NCBI GenBank assembly: GCA_032433765.1
Contig: JAVIAB010000059.1
Coordinates: forward strand, 54,997,603 to 55,061,602
Origin: Megaustenia siamemsis
Lineage: Eukaryota; Mollusca; Gastropoda; Stylommatophora; Ariophantidae
Direction of reading: 5' to 3'
DNA length: 64,000 bases
Below are positions 33,301 through 46,902 of this stretch, in pieces. The translations under genes were made by a program, and so were the position numbers. How positions within the stretch are numbered: the first letter of the stretch is position 1; each line of letters starts with the position of its first letter. The notes beneath the pieces were generated by a model. It did not search any database. It was not told where the DNA came from and saw only the letters and a list, made by a program, of their open reading frames with translations.

Positions 33301-36300
33301 AGAGCACTAAACTCAATAGCTCCAGCAGCTAGCAGGACTTGGAATATGAGGAAACTGCAACAAGGAACACTTTTCAGATTGTGCCTCAATGGTTCCTGCC
33401 GGCCTATCCACCATAATGACTGGAAGTCTTCCAAAAATTTGAAGTACCAGTTCAGAACAAATATGTGCTGAAGACGAATACACTAAACTACAAATTTAAA
33501 ACACAGTGCAAACTACTAAAATGTGAAATGGAGACCACTGACAGAACACCTTTTGAGAGACAGCTGAAAGCACACTCTTAGACAGACATCTGACAGTACA
33601 AACTTTGATAGACAGCTGAGAGCACACTTTTTGACAGACAGTTGACAGCACACTCTTTGATATACAACTGACACAACAAAACACTCTCTGACAGAAAACT
33701 GACAGCACACTCTTTGATATACAACTGACACAACACAACACTCTCTGACAGAAAACTGACAGCACACTCTTTGATATACAACTGACACAACACTCTCTGA
33801 CAGAAAACTGACAGCACACTCTTTGACCAGCAACTGAGACAACACTCTCTGACAGACAACTGACAGTAAAAACTTTGACAGACAGCTGACAGCACACTCT
33901 TTGACATACAACTGACTGACACAACACTCTCTGAAAGACAACTGGCAGCACAAACTTTGACAGACTACTGACGAAACACTCTTTCACTGACAGCTGACAG
34001 TACACACTTTTGACAGACAACTGACACAACACTCTCTGGCAGACAACTGGCAGCACAAACTTTGACAAACAACTGACAGCACATTCTTTCACTGACAACT
34101 GACTGCACACACTTTGACAGACAGCAGACAACACACTCTCTGACAGACAAAGAGGAAAGACACTCTGATGAAGTTCACATTATAATAAAAGGTTAAAGAT
34201 AAACTGGCAAGTAGGATAGCAGTACTTTAGATTTGAGAGTAGTTTAACTCTTTCTGCATGGAAGCTTTTTATCGACGCAGTGGAAGAGATTTCAAAGACA
34301 AAATTGTTCATGGTTTTAAGAATCAATCTACATAATTATATATATCTAACATATAACATATTATACATTAAATTTTAGATAATTGAACCCCATCAAGGCC
34401 AGCTCCTTGTCGTGGGGATGGGGCTTAACAGTCACCAGGGACTGAAAACCAAGACTGGCCAGGCCTTCCTACACCCGTGCAAGACCACAGTCTGCTCTAG
34501 CAATTTTAAGTGCTGAAGTCGGAGGCAACCAGCCAAAAGGCGCACTACAAAAATCAGGATGCCACGCACTCACGCCAATGGGAAGCATGCCTATAACTGC
34601 AAATCGATATGGCACTCGCCCTGTGATGGACACTCAGGCAGGTGCAGCGCCGGGCCCTCAGCCTCGAAAGGGCCCAACCTATATTACTGGACGTCCTTCT
34701 CAATCGCTCTGTGGAGTCAGGGGGCGAGAGAATAGAGTTACTGGCCAACCCAAAATAAGACCACTCAAAATAATGCACTGGAATGCTGAAGGCATCAACA
34801 GCAAAAGAGATGGGTACAGTAAAAAGATAGAATTAGAAAATATCCTGCATGAAGAACAAGTAAGCATATGCTGTTTGCAGGAAACCCATCTAAACAACGA
34901 CATAGCCTTGAAGATTAGGGGATACCAGTGCTACCGATCTGACAGGAAAAACAGACAAAAGGGCGGAATACTGACTCTTGTAAGGAACAACATTAATGCA
35001 TGTCAGATTGAAGTGTATATGGATGGGGCGGAATATCAAATACTGCACCTCAGGACAGGAAATACAGACTTCCATCTACTAAACTACTACTGTCCGAGTG
35101 ACCGCCCACTAGCACTAGACACAATTACATTAAAAGAAAGAATAATTGTATGTGGAGACTTTAACAGCCATTCACAGAGCTGGGGCTATGAAGATATGGA
35201 CAAGAGAGGTGAAGAACTTGAAAATTGGCAGGATGACAATGGGCTTATACTATTAAACCAGGCAACAGATCCACCAACATTCTATTCCAGATCATGGCAT
35301 ACCACATCTACACCAGACCTTGCTTTCCATTCACCAGACCTGGATTGGAATATCACACGTATTGTTGGGAAACAACTTGGAGGCAGCGACCACCGACCTG
35401 TCTTTTTAGTGGTGCAAAATGAGGCCGTCAGGGAGAGCAGCACTCTCTCCAGATGGAATTACAAAAAGGCAGACTGGAAAATGTATCAACATTACACCAG
35501 TGTACTGACTAAAGATCTAAATACAGACAGAGACATCAACAAGATAGTTGATGAATTCAGTAGACTAATAATACAAGCTGCCAGTGAAACAATACCCAGA
35601 GGGGCACGGAAACACTACAAACCATACTGGAATAGTGAACTAGAGCAACTGCACAATGACATGGAAACATCTCGAAAACAAGCAGAAAATAACCCCTGCC
35701 AGGAACACCACAATAACTATCAGCATGCTAAAGCCAAATTTCAATGGGCTAAACTGCAAGCCAGACGGAGAAGTTGGAAAGAGAAAACAGAGTACTTGAA
35801 TCTAGAACGAGACACAAGAAAAGTGTGGAAGCTTGTAAAACAGCTGAATGATGAGGGTACAGAAAGGAACACAAAAATTACACTGAAGAAGGATGGAAAC
35901 ATTCTAACAGGTAAACATGCAGCAAATCACTTTGCAGACTCCTTTGCAAATGACAACAATATTGAAATTAGCCTAGAGAAACGTCAAGAGACCCGTCTAA
36001 AACAACAAAATGCAAGACAAGAAGAGACTGCACATGAAGTCATGGAAATACCCATTACACAAAGAGAGCTAGAGCTGGCAATATCCAAATTAAAAATGAA
36101 AAAGTCACCAGGTAATGATGGAGTGTCTAATGAAATGATTAAGAACTTGGGAACTGCAGCTAAAGCAAAACTACTGCAGATCTACAACATTTGCTGGATC
36201 ACAGGTAAAGTGCCACAGGCATGGAGAGAAGCAATTATGATACCATTACTAAAGCCAGGAAAAGATGGTTCAATGACATCCAGCTATAGACCAATCAGCC

Positions 36301-39300
36301 TTACAAGCTGTTTGTGCAAAACAATGGAACGTATAATCAATCTCAGACTGCAGTGGTACCTGGAAAGTGAAAATCTCCTTGTCCCACAACAAGCAGGCTT
36401 TAGACAGTGTTACTCTACCGAAGATCAGGCAACCTATCTTTCCCAGGAAATTGAGAATGCGTTTCAAGAAAAGAAACTGGTACTAGCAGCATGGATAGAC
36501 CTAAAGAAAGCATTTGATAAGGTATGGAAGGAAGGGCTTTTGAAGAAACTGAGAAATTATGGAGTAAATGGCAGGATGTACAAATGGGTCAAAGCATACC
36601 TGCATAACAGGAGAGCCAGAGTGCAACTGGATGGTCTTAAGAGTAAGAAGGTCTTACTGCGCCAGGGCGTTCCACAAGGAGGGGTACTATCTCCAACACT
36701 TTTTCTGATCTACATCAATGACCTAGTTACTGAACTACCACATGGTATCAAAGTGGCAATGTATGCAGATGACTTGGTAATGTGGTGCACAGAGGAGTAT
36801 GCAACAGTGGCCTCCAAATTGTTACAAAGAGCTATGAATGCACTGAATTCATGGACAAATAGATGGTGTATCAGCATCAATACAGACAAATGCAGTACTA
36901 CACTTTTCACTCTTTCCCCAAAACAAAAAGCAGGAGCCATCTATATAAACAATGAGCCTGTGAAAGAAGACATACAGGCTACGTATCTCGGAGTTACATT
37001 TGATAACAAACTATCTTGGAAACAGCAGATAAATAAGGCAACCCAAAAAGCAAGGAGAAAATTGGCTATTCTAAGAAAGCTGTGTGGAACTACGTGGGGT
37101 GCGAGTGGGAAAATACTCCGTAAAGTTTACCAACAGAGTATACGCCCACATTTAGAATATGGATCATCTGCATGGTGTTCAGCATCAAACACCACACTTC
37201 AAGAACTGGATAAAGTACAAAACCAGGCACTTAGGGTCATCACAGGAGCAATGAAATCAACACCAATATTAGAGATGGAGAAATTGTGGAGGATACCAGC
37301 ACTGAGAGAACGGAGGGACACAAAGGTGCTGATACAGGCAGAAAAATTTGCTTGCATGCCGAGACATCCAATGAAGGACCGATTCCAAAATCTTGCATTG
37401 GGACGACTTAAGAGAAGCAGTTTTATCCACCAAGCCAAGCGTATTAGTAGACAAACACCAGACATGCCAAGAGCTGTTAACCCCCTACTGCCCATACCAG
37501 AACAGACTCCCTGGACAGAGGAATCAGGATTATCAGTTCAAATACGGACAGAAGTGAAAGGAATAGTTGATAAAGAGGAACAGAATAGTCTACAGCGAAA
37601 AACAATAACTCTCAGTTTCCTGGATGAAGAATACCCACAAGACCTATGGATTCGTGTGTATACAGATGGATCAGCACAGAATGCAGTAAAAAATGGAGGA
37701 GCAGGTGCATATATAGAATACCCAAATAACACTAGGGATATGAATAAAATAGCAACAGGGAAATATTGTCACAATTATGATGCAGAAATACAAGCAATAA
37801 AGTTAGCAATAGAAAAACTGCTGAACATTAATCTTAGCCCACAGCCTGTAGTGTTTTGACAGATGCAAGATCAGTACTCCAGGCACTACAATCCAGAAAA
37901 TTACCACATTTGCAGACCTTATTGACTGAACTCTGCAAGCACCACAGGGTTGCCCTGCAGTGGATCCCATCTCACTGTGGAATACCAGGAAATGAGAAAG
38001 CAGATCAGTTGGCAAAGGAAGGTTCAACAGGCACACAACTAGATACACCTGTTACATACCATCATAAGAAACAGATAATCAAATCAATCAGAGGACCACA
38101 AGCCCCAAATCAGGATGCCTTTTATAATATGAATAGATATGAACAAGTTATCATTATACGTCTCAGAACAGGACACAATCGACTCCATAGTCACATGTAT
38201 ACAAAATTCAAGATCGGCACCTCAACTACTTGTACATGTGGACAGGCGCCCCAGACTGCTGAACACATACTTCAAGACTGCACTGAATATAGTAGACTGA
38301 GGAAAATCCATTGGCCCATAGATACAACACTACAGACAAAACTATATGGGCCACTGCAAGAATTACAAAAGACAGTAACATTTATACAGGAAACGACATT
38401 GCAGATATAGACAATGCTTCAGGCGAACGAAAGATAGATAGATAGATAATTGAACAAGGTATTAGATTTCACCAATATCAAGATGATATAAGACATGTAA
38501 AAAGAATATGGTTTGATGGCGTTCACACTAATCAAATTAAGCGTGGTGCACTATGTGGCGAAATGTACGCTGCCGAAATGGGCATGGCGCACAGTGCTGT
38601 GAAACGTACGAAAAGAGTTAAAAAGAAATAGTCAATAAAATCATGGAATTTGTTTTGAAACCAAAGTAGAGAAAATGTTATATGGTGTTCGGATTCAACT
38701 CTATGTATGGAATAGGCACTTGACCTGGCTACTGCATCCCTGGATTATTTTTTCTGTCAAGAAAGTCTACATTTTCATGAAATAAGTAATTTGAAGAAAA
38801 GTGTTTTGTAAAGATTGTTCAAGCTAAAAATTGATGAAAATGAAAAAAAAGGATACATTTAATTACTTTTCCAGGCACGGCATAGCATGTAGTAATTTAA
38901 GAAATCAAACAAATTGGGTTCAGGAAGTGAGGGTAATTTTTGGGGGGTCGGCTAAACCAAAAATGGGTAATGGCTTTATTATTTTTGGGGAAACTGAAAA
39001 TTGTTATGAAAGTTAATAAGAATTAGACCATTTTGTTGATCATATTTCATAAATTATTTTGTTCAAAGCACTGACCCTTTATGAATACTGTCTGAAAGTA
39101 ATACTAGTTTCACTGTTTTTCTTTGTCTCATTTTATTACATTTCATACTACGTACTTGAAAAGTAGTTGCATTCTTTTTATTTTATTCTACCTGCAGGAC
39201 TAATTATACAGCCAAGCCAGGTATCCCTGCTGAGTATATCCAGAAACCAGTCAACCCTGTGGTTATCTTGGATAACGTAAAATGTTTTGGCAATGAGACA

Positions 39301-42300
39301 ACACTACAGAACTGCCAGCATGCACCATGGGGCAACCAGGACTGCCTGGCCACTGATGGAGAACTAGCAGGGGTCCAGTGTGTGGCAGCTCCATATCTAC
39401 CACCTCCAGGTTGGTATTTTGTGAATTGGGGTCCCCCCATTGGGGGCCTCGGTAGCCGAGTTGGGAAAACCACTCAACTGGACTACCGACGTTCGGACAA
39501 CCCGTGTTCGATTCCTGCTGGGAGCAGTGTGAAATGTACTCGTGGTTGGAAAAAAAAAATACCCCCACGGTCGACCCAGCCATTGGCAGAAATGGGTACC
39601 AGGGTATTACCCTGGGAAGGTGAGGAATGTTGCTTCGCATCTGAGTTTTGATGCTTGAGGCGACACTATGCAGAAATCTCCGAACATTTCTGAATAGGCA
39701 GCCGAGCACATATGGGTGGAAACTCGCATACTAAGACACCGATTCAAGTCTCGTACTTTACCTTTACCTTACCTTTATTTTGTGAATAATTACAGAGCTG
39801 ACCTTTTTGCATTATGGGTAGCCTCATTGGTGTTCTGATCTCTTGTAGTAAATGCTGAAGACTCTGAATGAAAGTTGTTTGAATAGTTCTTTAATTCTTT
39901 TCTTCATTTACAGTCATCTGATGATGACATGTTCTCCTTGTCCAGTCCTAATGGGATGTTAATGACCATAAAACTTTCTTATGCTTTACAGCAGTCGTGA
40001 TATCTTTTGGCCTAGAACATCCGGCATGAAAACTGTATTTTTTGGTAACAGGTTTAGCTTCTGTTAAAATGTTCTGGAATGTCTAAAATCTAAAGGGCCA
40101 AAACACTTGACCGATGGAGTCTCCTTTGGATGCTCAAATTGCATCATGGTGTAAAGATCTGTATAAAGAGTTTCCTATATTTGCTTGCTTTGTCATGCTA
40201 GTTTGTGTGTTATCATGGCTTAATCTGTTTTTGTTCACTGATCTTTGTGCCAGAAATCAGATATGAATAATGAACCATTTTAGTTCATGCATTTTACCAC
40301 ATCTTCAGACCTGCTCAGGAATAAAAGACACCTCGTTTGTGCTGAACTACTTGCCCTGTCTGACTTTTGTTAGACTTAAATCTATATTCTAACAATATGA
40401 GGACTGTGATTCCATTATTTGTTAGGTTCCTAATCAGCTGGTGATCATTTAGTGATTTTGGTTTTGTTTCATGCCTGTAGTTAATATTCCCATAATAGGT
40501 AGGGTATCCTTGAAGCTAATTTGTCAGTTTTCTTAATGTCCAGGGCAGAAGATCAAATAAATGTCCATGAGGCTGAAGTACTCTATATGCTCTCTTCATT
40601 TATGTCCTAATTATCCATTTTAAATATTCTGAAGGTTGGATTGAGTACTTGAAGAAAAAAAAACTTTCTCTAATTAATCTATCTATCTATTGACCTTTCG
40701 ATCCGTGGCCAGCCCATAGGGCATAGACCAGAAACTCTTTCTCTTTTCTAAATTTTCTTTCTAGCAGTCTCAATCCTTGCAATGATCTTTTATCAGATCT
40801 CGCCATTTGTCTCTGTTCTGTGCAGACAACTCAATGTCATTGATGGAATTAATTCCTTGTGCCTCTCTGATCAATGTTTTTCTCAGTGTCTCTCTGGGTC
40901 TGCCTCTTTCCCTCCTACCTGTTGTTTCCCACATAAGGGCTTGCTTTGCTATTTGGTTATTATCTCTTCTCATCACATGTCCAACATAAGTCCAACATCT
41001 TTTCTTGATTACTGAAGATATTGGTGGTTGATTGGCAATTTCTCTAATTTCCTCATTTGTTTTGAATTCATTCCACACTATACCAAGTATTTTCCTTAGA
41101 CATTTATTTTCAAATGCGTTCAACTTTGTTTCTATGTCTCTTGTTGTTTTCCAGCTCTCACATGTAAGGATTGATAGCACATTTGATTTGAATAGTCTAA
41201 GGTGTGTGTTTGTGCTGATGAGTTTTGATTTTCATAACTTCTCATGGTTTTTGAAAGACATTGCTACTTTAGCTATTCTGATACTAATTTCTTTACTTTA
41301 TCCCCTTCCCGGTCAATGTAACTTCCAAGATAGATAAAGTGATCAATCTCTTCCACTGTTTTATTTTCCATGTATATTCTGTCATCTGTTGGATTTTTGG
41401 CTTCTCATGACTTTAGTCTTTTCATAATTGATCTCAAGCCGAATTTTGATGATGGTTCGTTTGTGTTTTCCTGCATCGTTTTTATCTGACTGCTGATGAG
41501 GACCATGTCTTCAGCAAAGTTGAAGTCCTCCAACTGCCTTAATTAATGCTGTGCCAAAAAGGCATAAGAAAAAAAAACTTGAGGACAGTTCAGTGTTTGA
41601 TCAATTTAACTTCATTGTCATTTTTTAGAAGTGGTAGCTTCATAAACTATGCCAATGGTCTTTGTAAGATATAGGCATTTTTAGAAGTGGTAGCTTCATA
41701 AACTATGCCAATGGTCTTTGTAAGATATAGGCATTTTTAGAAGTGGTAGCTTCATAAACTATGCCAATGGTCTTTGTAAGATATAGGCATTTTTAGAAGT
41801 GGTAGCTTCATAAACTTCGCCAATGGTCTTTGTAAGATATAGGCATTTTTAGAAGTGGTAGCTTCATAAACTATGCCAATGGTCTTTGTAAGATATAGGC
41901 ATTTTTAGAAGTGGTAGCTTCATAAACTATGCCAATGGTCTTTGTAAGATATAGGCATTTTTAGAAGTGGTAGCTTCATAAACTATGCCAATGGTCTTTG
42001 TAAGATATAGGCATTTTTAGAAGTGGTAGCTTCATAAACTATGCCAATTGTCTTTGTAAGATATAGGCACTAACAGCATAATTCAGAGATTTGATGGAAT
42101 ACTTTAATGGCATCTAGAGGAGATAAAGTATCAAACTGTCATCCACTTGTAAATTCTTCTTACTCTTCTTTCTTTGGACACAGAATAGCAAAACAGTGGC
42201 TTCTACACTAGACACAGTATATAGCCATCCTTAACAGTTTGTCGTTTATTATCATCAGGTGCCACTGAGTACGGGTTCGATCCCTCTTTGGACCATATAT

Positions 42301-45300
42301 TGTTCTTCGTTTTTTTCTATTGTTGTTTGTCTGTCAATTTTTCCGAGTGCTAACACATACTCCTTTGTTCTATTATTCCTTAACAGTTTGTCTCAGGTTT
42401 GTTTTTTTGTCCTCAACACATGTAAGCATGTTTGATCAATGTCTATTTTTGTGTCTATGCTATGCGGTTGTTGACTCCATATTGTTAATAACTTGGCTAA
42501 ATAAATGGGACACCACACAAAGAATATTTTTATAAATTAAATTCTAAGCAACCAATTATCATCATTGTTAACTCTTTGCGTACGTTTCAATGCACCATGC
42601 GTCATGCTGATTTCAGTTTTGTACATTTAGCTGTTTCTGTTTAGCTGCTTTGGTTTCAGTGCATCACTCTCAATTTGGTTAGTGTAGACTGTCATCAAAC
42701 CATATTCTTGTTATATAGAAACATGTAGATTGATATTCAATACCATGAAAAATTTTTTTTGAAATTTCTACTGCTAAATTTATAAAAACCATCTATTCTG
42801 GAAGAGTTAATGTGCATCATGAACCAGTTGGGATTTTTATTTGTGATTTCACTCTGCTGCAACCACCTCTGGTCTCAACAGTGAGGCCCAGCTTGAAACG
42901 TCACTTACTCATTGATGGAAAAAAAAAAGAGTTCCTCCAAAGACAGAGTTATCTGCCTGTATGACGAGGGACCCCTCTGCACATAGCTGCCAGAAAAAAA
43001 ATGGATTAATGTGCAAAATTCAGTTTCTAGTCTCTAGGAATTAATTCAGATGGTTACAAAGGCGTGCCTCACAGCACCAGAGCTGGAAGTTGTCAGCGAC
43101 CCACACCTGATGGCTTGCACCAGAATTGGTGAACCAGAACCATCCTGACCCTGCTCCACCTCTCCGCGGTGCCTCTAGTAACAGACTAACCTTTCTAGTC
43201 TGGCCAAGCGAGTAGGGATCGAAGAGGGAAGACAACCCAGTACTCAAAAATGTCGTGCTGAAGTCGGATGTGTTGGGCCAAAAGGCGCAAATATCACAAC
43301 TATACTTGAAACCACAACACAACTCAGACACACCCACTTAACGTCCTTTTAAGGGCGGATGATGAAGAGGAATTCTATAGTCTACAAATACTCTAGAATA
43401 CTTTAGTCATCGGGCGAATGCAAGCAAGCAAGCAAGATGGTTCCACTGGCACTGGCTGTTGAGCAATTATAGATTTCCATTCGTTTGCAGTGATACCAGG
43501 GCCTTCAAAAAACCATATCCATCCTTTCATGAATAACAAGTATACTATTCTACATCACCCTTTACACAAGCTTTGAACTCACCCATCATCTCAGTCCTTT
43601 AAAACTTACTTTCCAACATATAGGATCAAGCTTACCCTTTTCATTTCTCACCATTATAGCTCCAGTACCTAATTTAATATGTGGTGAAGGCAAGATGATT
43701 GCTCAGTTTTCCCGTGCACAGGATCCAAATCTGGAGGCCAAACATTTAAGTGTGTTTAGTCAGTCTAGTTGTGCAGATGTCAGCAAAACTACCACTACTG
43801 ACTTTGTTTCTATTATAATCCCAGTGGATAAATGTGGTACCAGGTTATCTGTAAGTATGTTTGGTTCATGTTTTAAAAATGTTAATTTATAAATGAATTA
43901 TTCAATAATTATTTTAACATTGCATCATTTTACAGTAGACAATTATATGCAAATGTTTAGTATTTTATTTATTTGTCAACATATCAAAGCAGCTTTGTCA
44001 GGAGAACAAGAGACCTGAAAACAGTGGATTGGAAAGAGCTTATCAAAGAAAGGTCCAGCTGGATGCAGGCAGTAGATTATTCTCTGGGATTAGATGATAC
44101 TCAGATTAATATAAGGCTGTTGAGAAAGAAGGGATCAACAGCAACTTTTGACAGAATTTATTAATGAATATTAAGTACAAGAAAATGAGAGGATGCTAAA
44201 CTTGCACAACATAACTGAAGATTACTTTTCCTCTTGTTTGAGAATAGAGACATATGCTTTTAAAGACTTCAAGTCTTTAACGACTCGATGTAGTTCTATT
44301 AATTCCCAGATTCAAAGGTTCCTTTGCAGAGAAAGAGCTGATAAGTTTGCTACAAAGACACCACATTGTCATCATCATCATTGAGTGCCGTCTCTGCATT
44401 GAAGGTTGGCTACCACAGAGAGCCATTCCACTCTGTCTCTTGCTTTGATGGTGCAGATTGTCATAAGCTGACTTGTCCGTCTTTTGATGTTACTCGTCCA
44501 TGTTAGTCTTGGTCTGCCTCTGCCTCTTTTACCTTGTATTTTCCCTTCCAATATTACTTTTAGTAGGCTGTTGTGTCTTTTAACATGCCCCAAAAATTTC
44601 ATATGTCATGTTCTAATTGTGTTTAGTAGTTCTCTTTTCATTTTTAGTTGTTTTAAAACTTCATCATTTATTTTCTTTTCTTTCCATCAAATTCTACCTT
44701 TTCTTCTATAAATCCACATTTTAAAGGCTTCATTTGTCTGTTCTGTTTTCTTGTCTTATGTCCATGTTTCTGCACCATACAGGAATATTGAGAAGATATA
44801 ACATTTTACTATTCATAGTTTTAGCCCTGGTGTTATTTGTTTTGATGATAATATATTTTTCATGGCATTAAAATTACTTTTTGCCATTCCTATTCTTTTG
44901 TTTGTTTCAGTTTTACATTTTCCATCACTGGTTATAGTATGTCCAAGGTAGTTGTAGCTCTGAAGTGTCTCCAGATGTATTCCTTCAACTTTGATATTTG
45001 TTTGTAGGTCTTGAGAATTTTCTTTGTTTATGATCATAGTTTTAGTCTTTTTGATATTCATATCTAGTCCATATTTTTTACTTGTCATGTTTACTACATT
45101 AAGCATTGTTGTAGGTCTTTAGGATGTTCTGCTAGTAATACAGTATCATCAGCATATCTTAGGTTATTGATTATCTTTCCATTAATGTTTAGGCCTGGCA
45201 TCTCTGTGTCTGTGATGTTTTTAAAGATTTGCTCAGTGTATAGATTGAACAAGCTTGGTGATAGGAGGCACCCTTGTCTTACTCCTCTTTTTATATCAAT

Positions 45301-46844
45301 GGGTGTAGAGTTCTCCTGTTATATTTTATTATTGCTGTTTGCTCCCAGTATAAATTACATATCAGTCGTATGTCTGTATCGTCCAGATTTATATCTTTTA
45401 GGCAGTCTATAAGTTGATTATGGTGTATTCTATCAAAAGCTTTGGTGTAGTCTATGAAGCAGGCATATATTGGTTTGTTTACTTCTGTGTACTTTTCAAT
45501 CAATGTTCTCATGCTGAATATGGCTTCTTTTGTCCCACTGTTTTTCCTGAATCCAAATTGCTGCTCATCTAATTCAGTATTGATTTTATTCTGAATCCTT
45601 CCCTGTATAACTTTTAGTAAAATGTTTGTTACCTGGCTCATTAGGCTTATTGGTCTAAAATCACTGCATTCCACGGCACCATTCTTTTTAGGCACTGCAA
45701 TGAAAGTTGATGTTTTTAGTTCATATGGTATGTATCCTGTATAGTAAATGTCATCGCATATGTCTTTGATCACTTCAGAGCCAAATTCTTCTAGTGCCTG
45801 TATCATCTCTATCTGTTTATTGTCAGGTCCTGCTGCTTTTCCCTTTTTCCTTGTTTTATAGCTTTTTCTTATTCAGATTTCAGGATTTTATAGCTGGACG
45901 TATGTTTTATAAATGGTTTTTTTGTCCCTTTCGTCATGAAATAATTCTGTTATATATTCCTGCCATTTATCAATTATATCTTTGTCTGTTAGCATTCTTC
46001 CCTCTTTGTTTGCAATACAACCGCTTCCAGCAGCTTTTTTATTTTTATTAGTTTTTTTTCTTTCTCTTTTTTTCTGTGTGCATCCCTCTTAAATTTGTAA
46101 ACACCCATTGTAGTGATATTAATTATGGATGAGAAAGACAATGCTGTTCTTATACTTGTTATTAAATGTTGAACCATCATTATTTTAACTTAGTGTCCGT
46201 TATTACTCAGATCTCTTGTCTTATAACACAGAAAATCTCAGTAACGCTAGTAAAGGTTTTTGATATCCTGCTGACATGTAATGTTTTTCTTTCATAATTC
46301 ATTACATTTTCTTTTTAAGATCATACAAAACTGAGTTGCAGTTCTAGATTCTTCTGAGTTCTAGATTTTGGAAATTGGACCATGATATGAACAAGGATAT
46401 GGAGGGATGGATGGAATTGATTGATTGAGAAACCATTTAATTCTTTCTGTGCATTTCGATGCACTGTGCGCCATGCCGATTTCGGCAGCATACGTTTCAC
46501 CGCATAGTGCGTCATTCTCAATTTGATTAATGTAAACCATCATCAAACCATATTATTTTTGCATACCTGACATCATCTTGGTATTGGTGAAATCTAATAC
46601 CTTGTTCAATTATCTAAAAATTCATATATAATATGTTATATGTTAGATAAATATAAATATGTATAATGATTCTTAAAACCATGAAAAATTTTATCTCTGA
46701 AATCTCTTCTGTTGCATTGATAAAAAGTGTCTGTACGGAAAGAGTGAAAGAGTTTTTTTATTGTATTGTTTTATAATGAATTAAAAATGTATTATGTTGG
46801 GTATGCAGTATGGTATTATATACACTGGACACAATGTTGTATTA

Positions 46845-46902
<58 letters not shown>

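Larger units (their letters stand above)
34244..38621. mobile_element. MITE-1 copy split by full-length LINE-A (intron 4)
   Basis: Opposite orientation to the copy at 27.2 kb. It starts TTAACTCTTTCTGCATGG and ends CGTACGAAAAGAGTTAA. Removing LINE-A and one duplication leaves 311 bases. Confidence 0.88.

Noticed and set aside
33496..34134. A 212-residue cysteine-rich minus-strand ORF
   Set aside because: It is made only of the roughly 32-bp repeat unit. Overlapping ORFs in other frames look the same.
34578..37859. The 1093-residue ORF as a host gene
   Set aside because: It carries endonuclease, RT and RNase H motifs and lies inside a target-duplicated element.
43844..43849. Alternative donor for exon 6 (CAG-GTTATC)
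   Set aside because: Using it puts a stop codon in exon 7. The GTAAGTATG at 43851 keeps the ZP frame.
43973..44164. Small ORF DLKTVDWKELIKERSSWMQA as an extra exon
   Set aside because: No splice sites in phase with exons 6 and 7, which already join perfectly. Possibly a transposon scrap.
27173..46748. piggyBac transposase gene
   Set aside because: TTAA-flanked MITE copies are present, but no transposase motif was found anywhere in the window.
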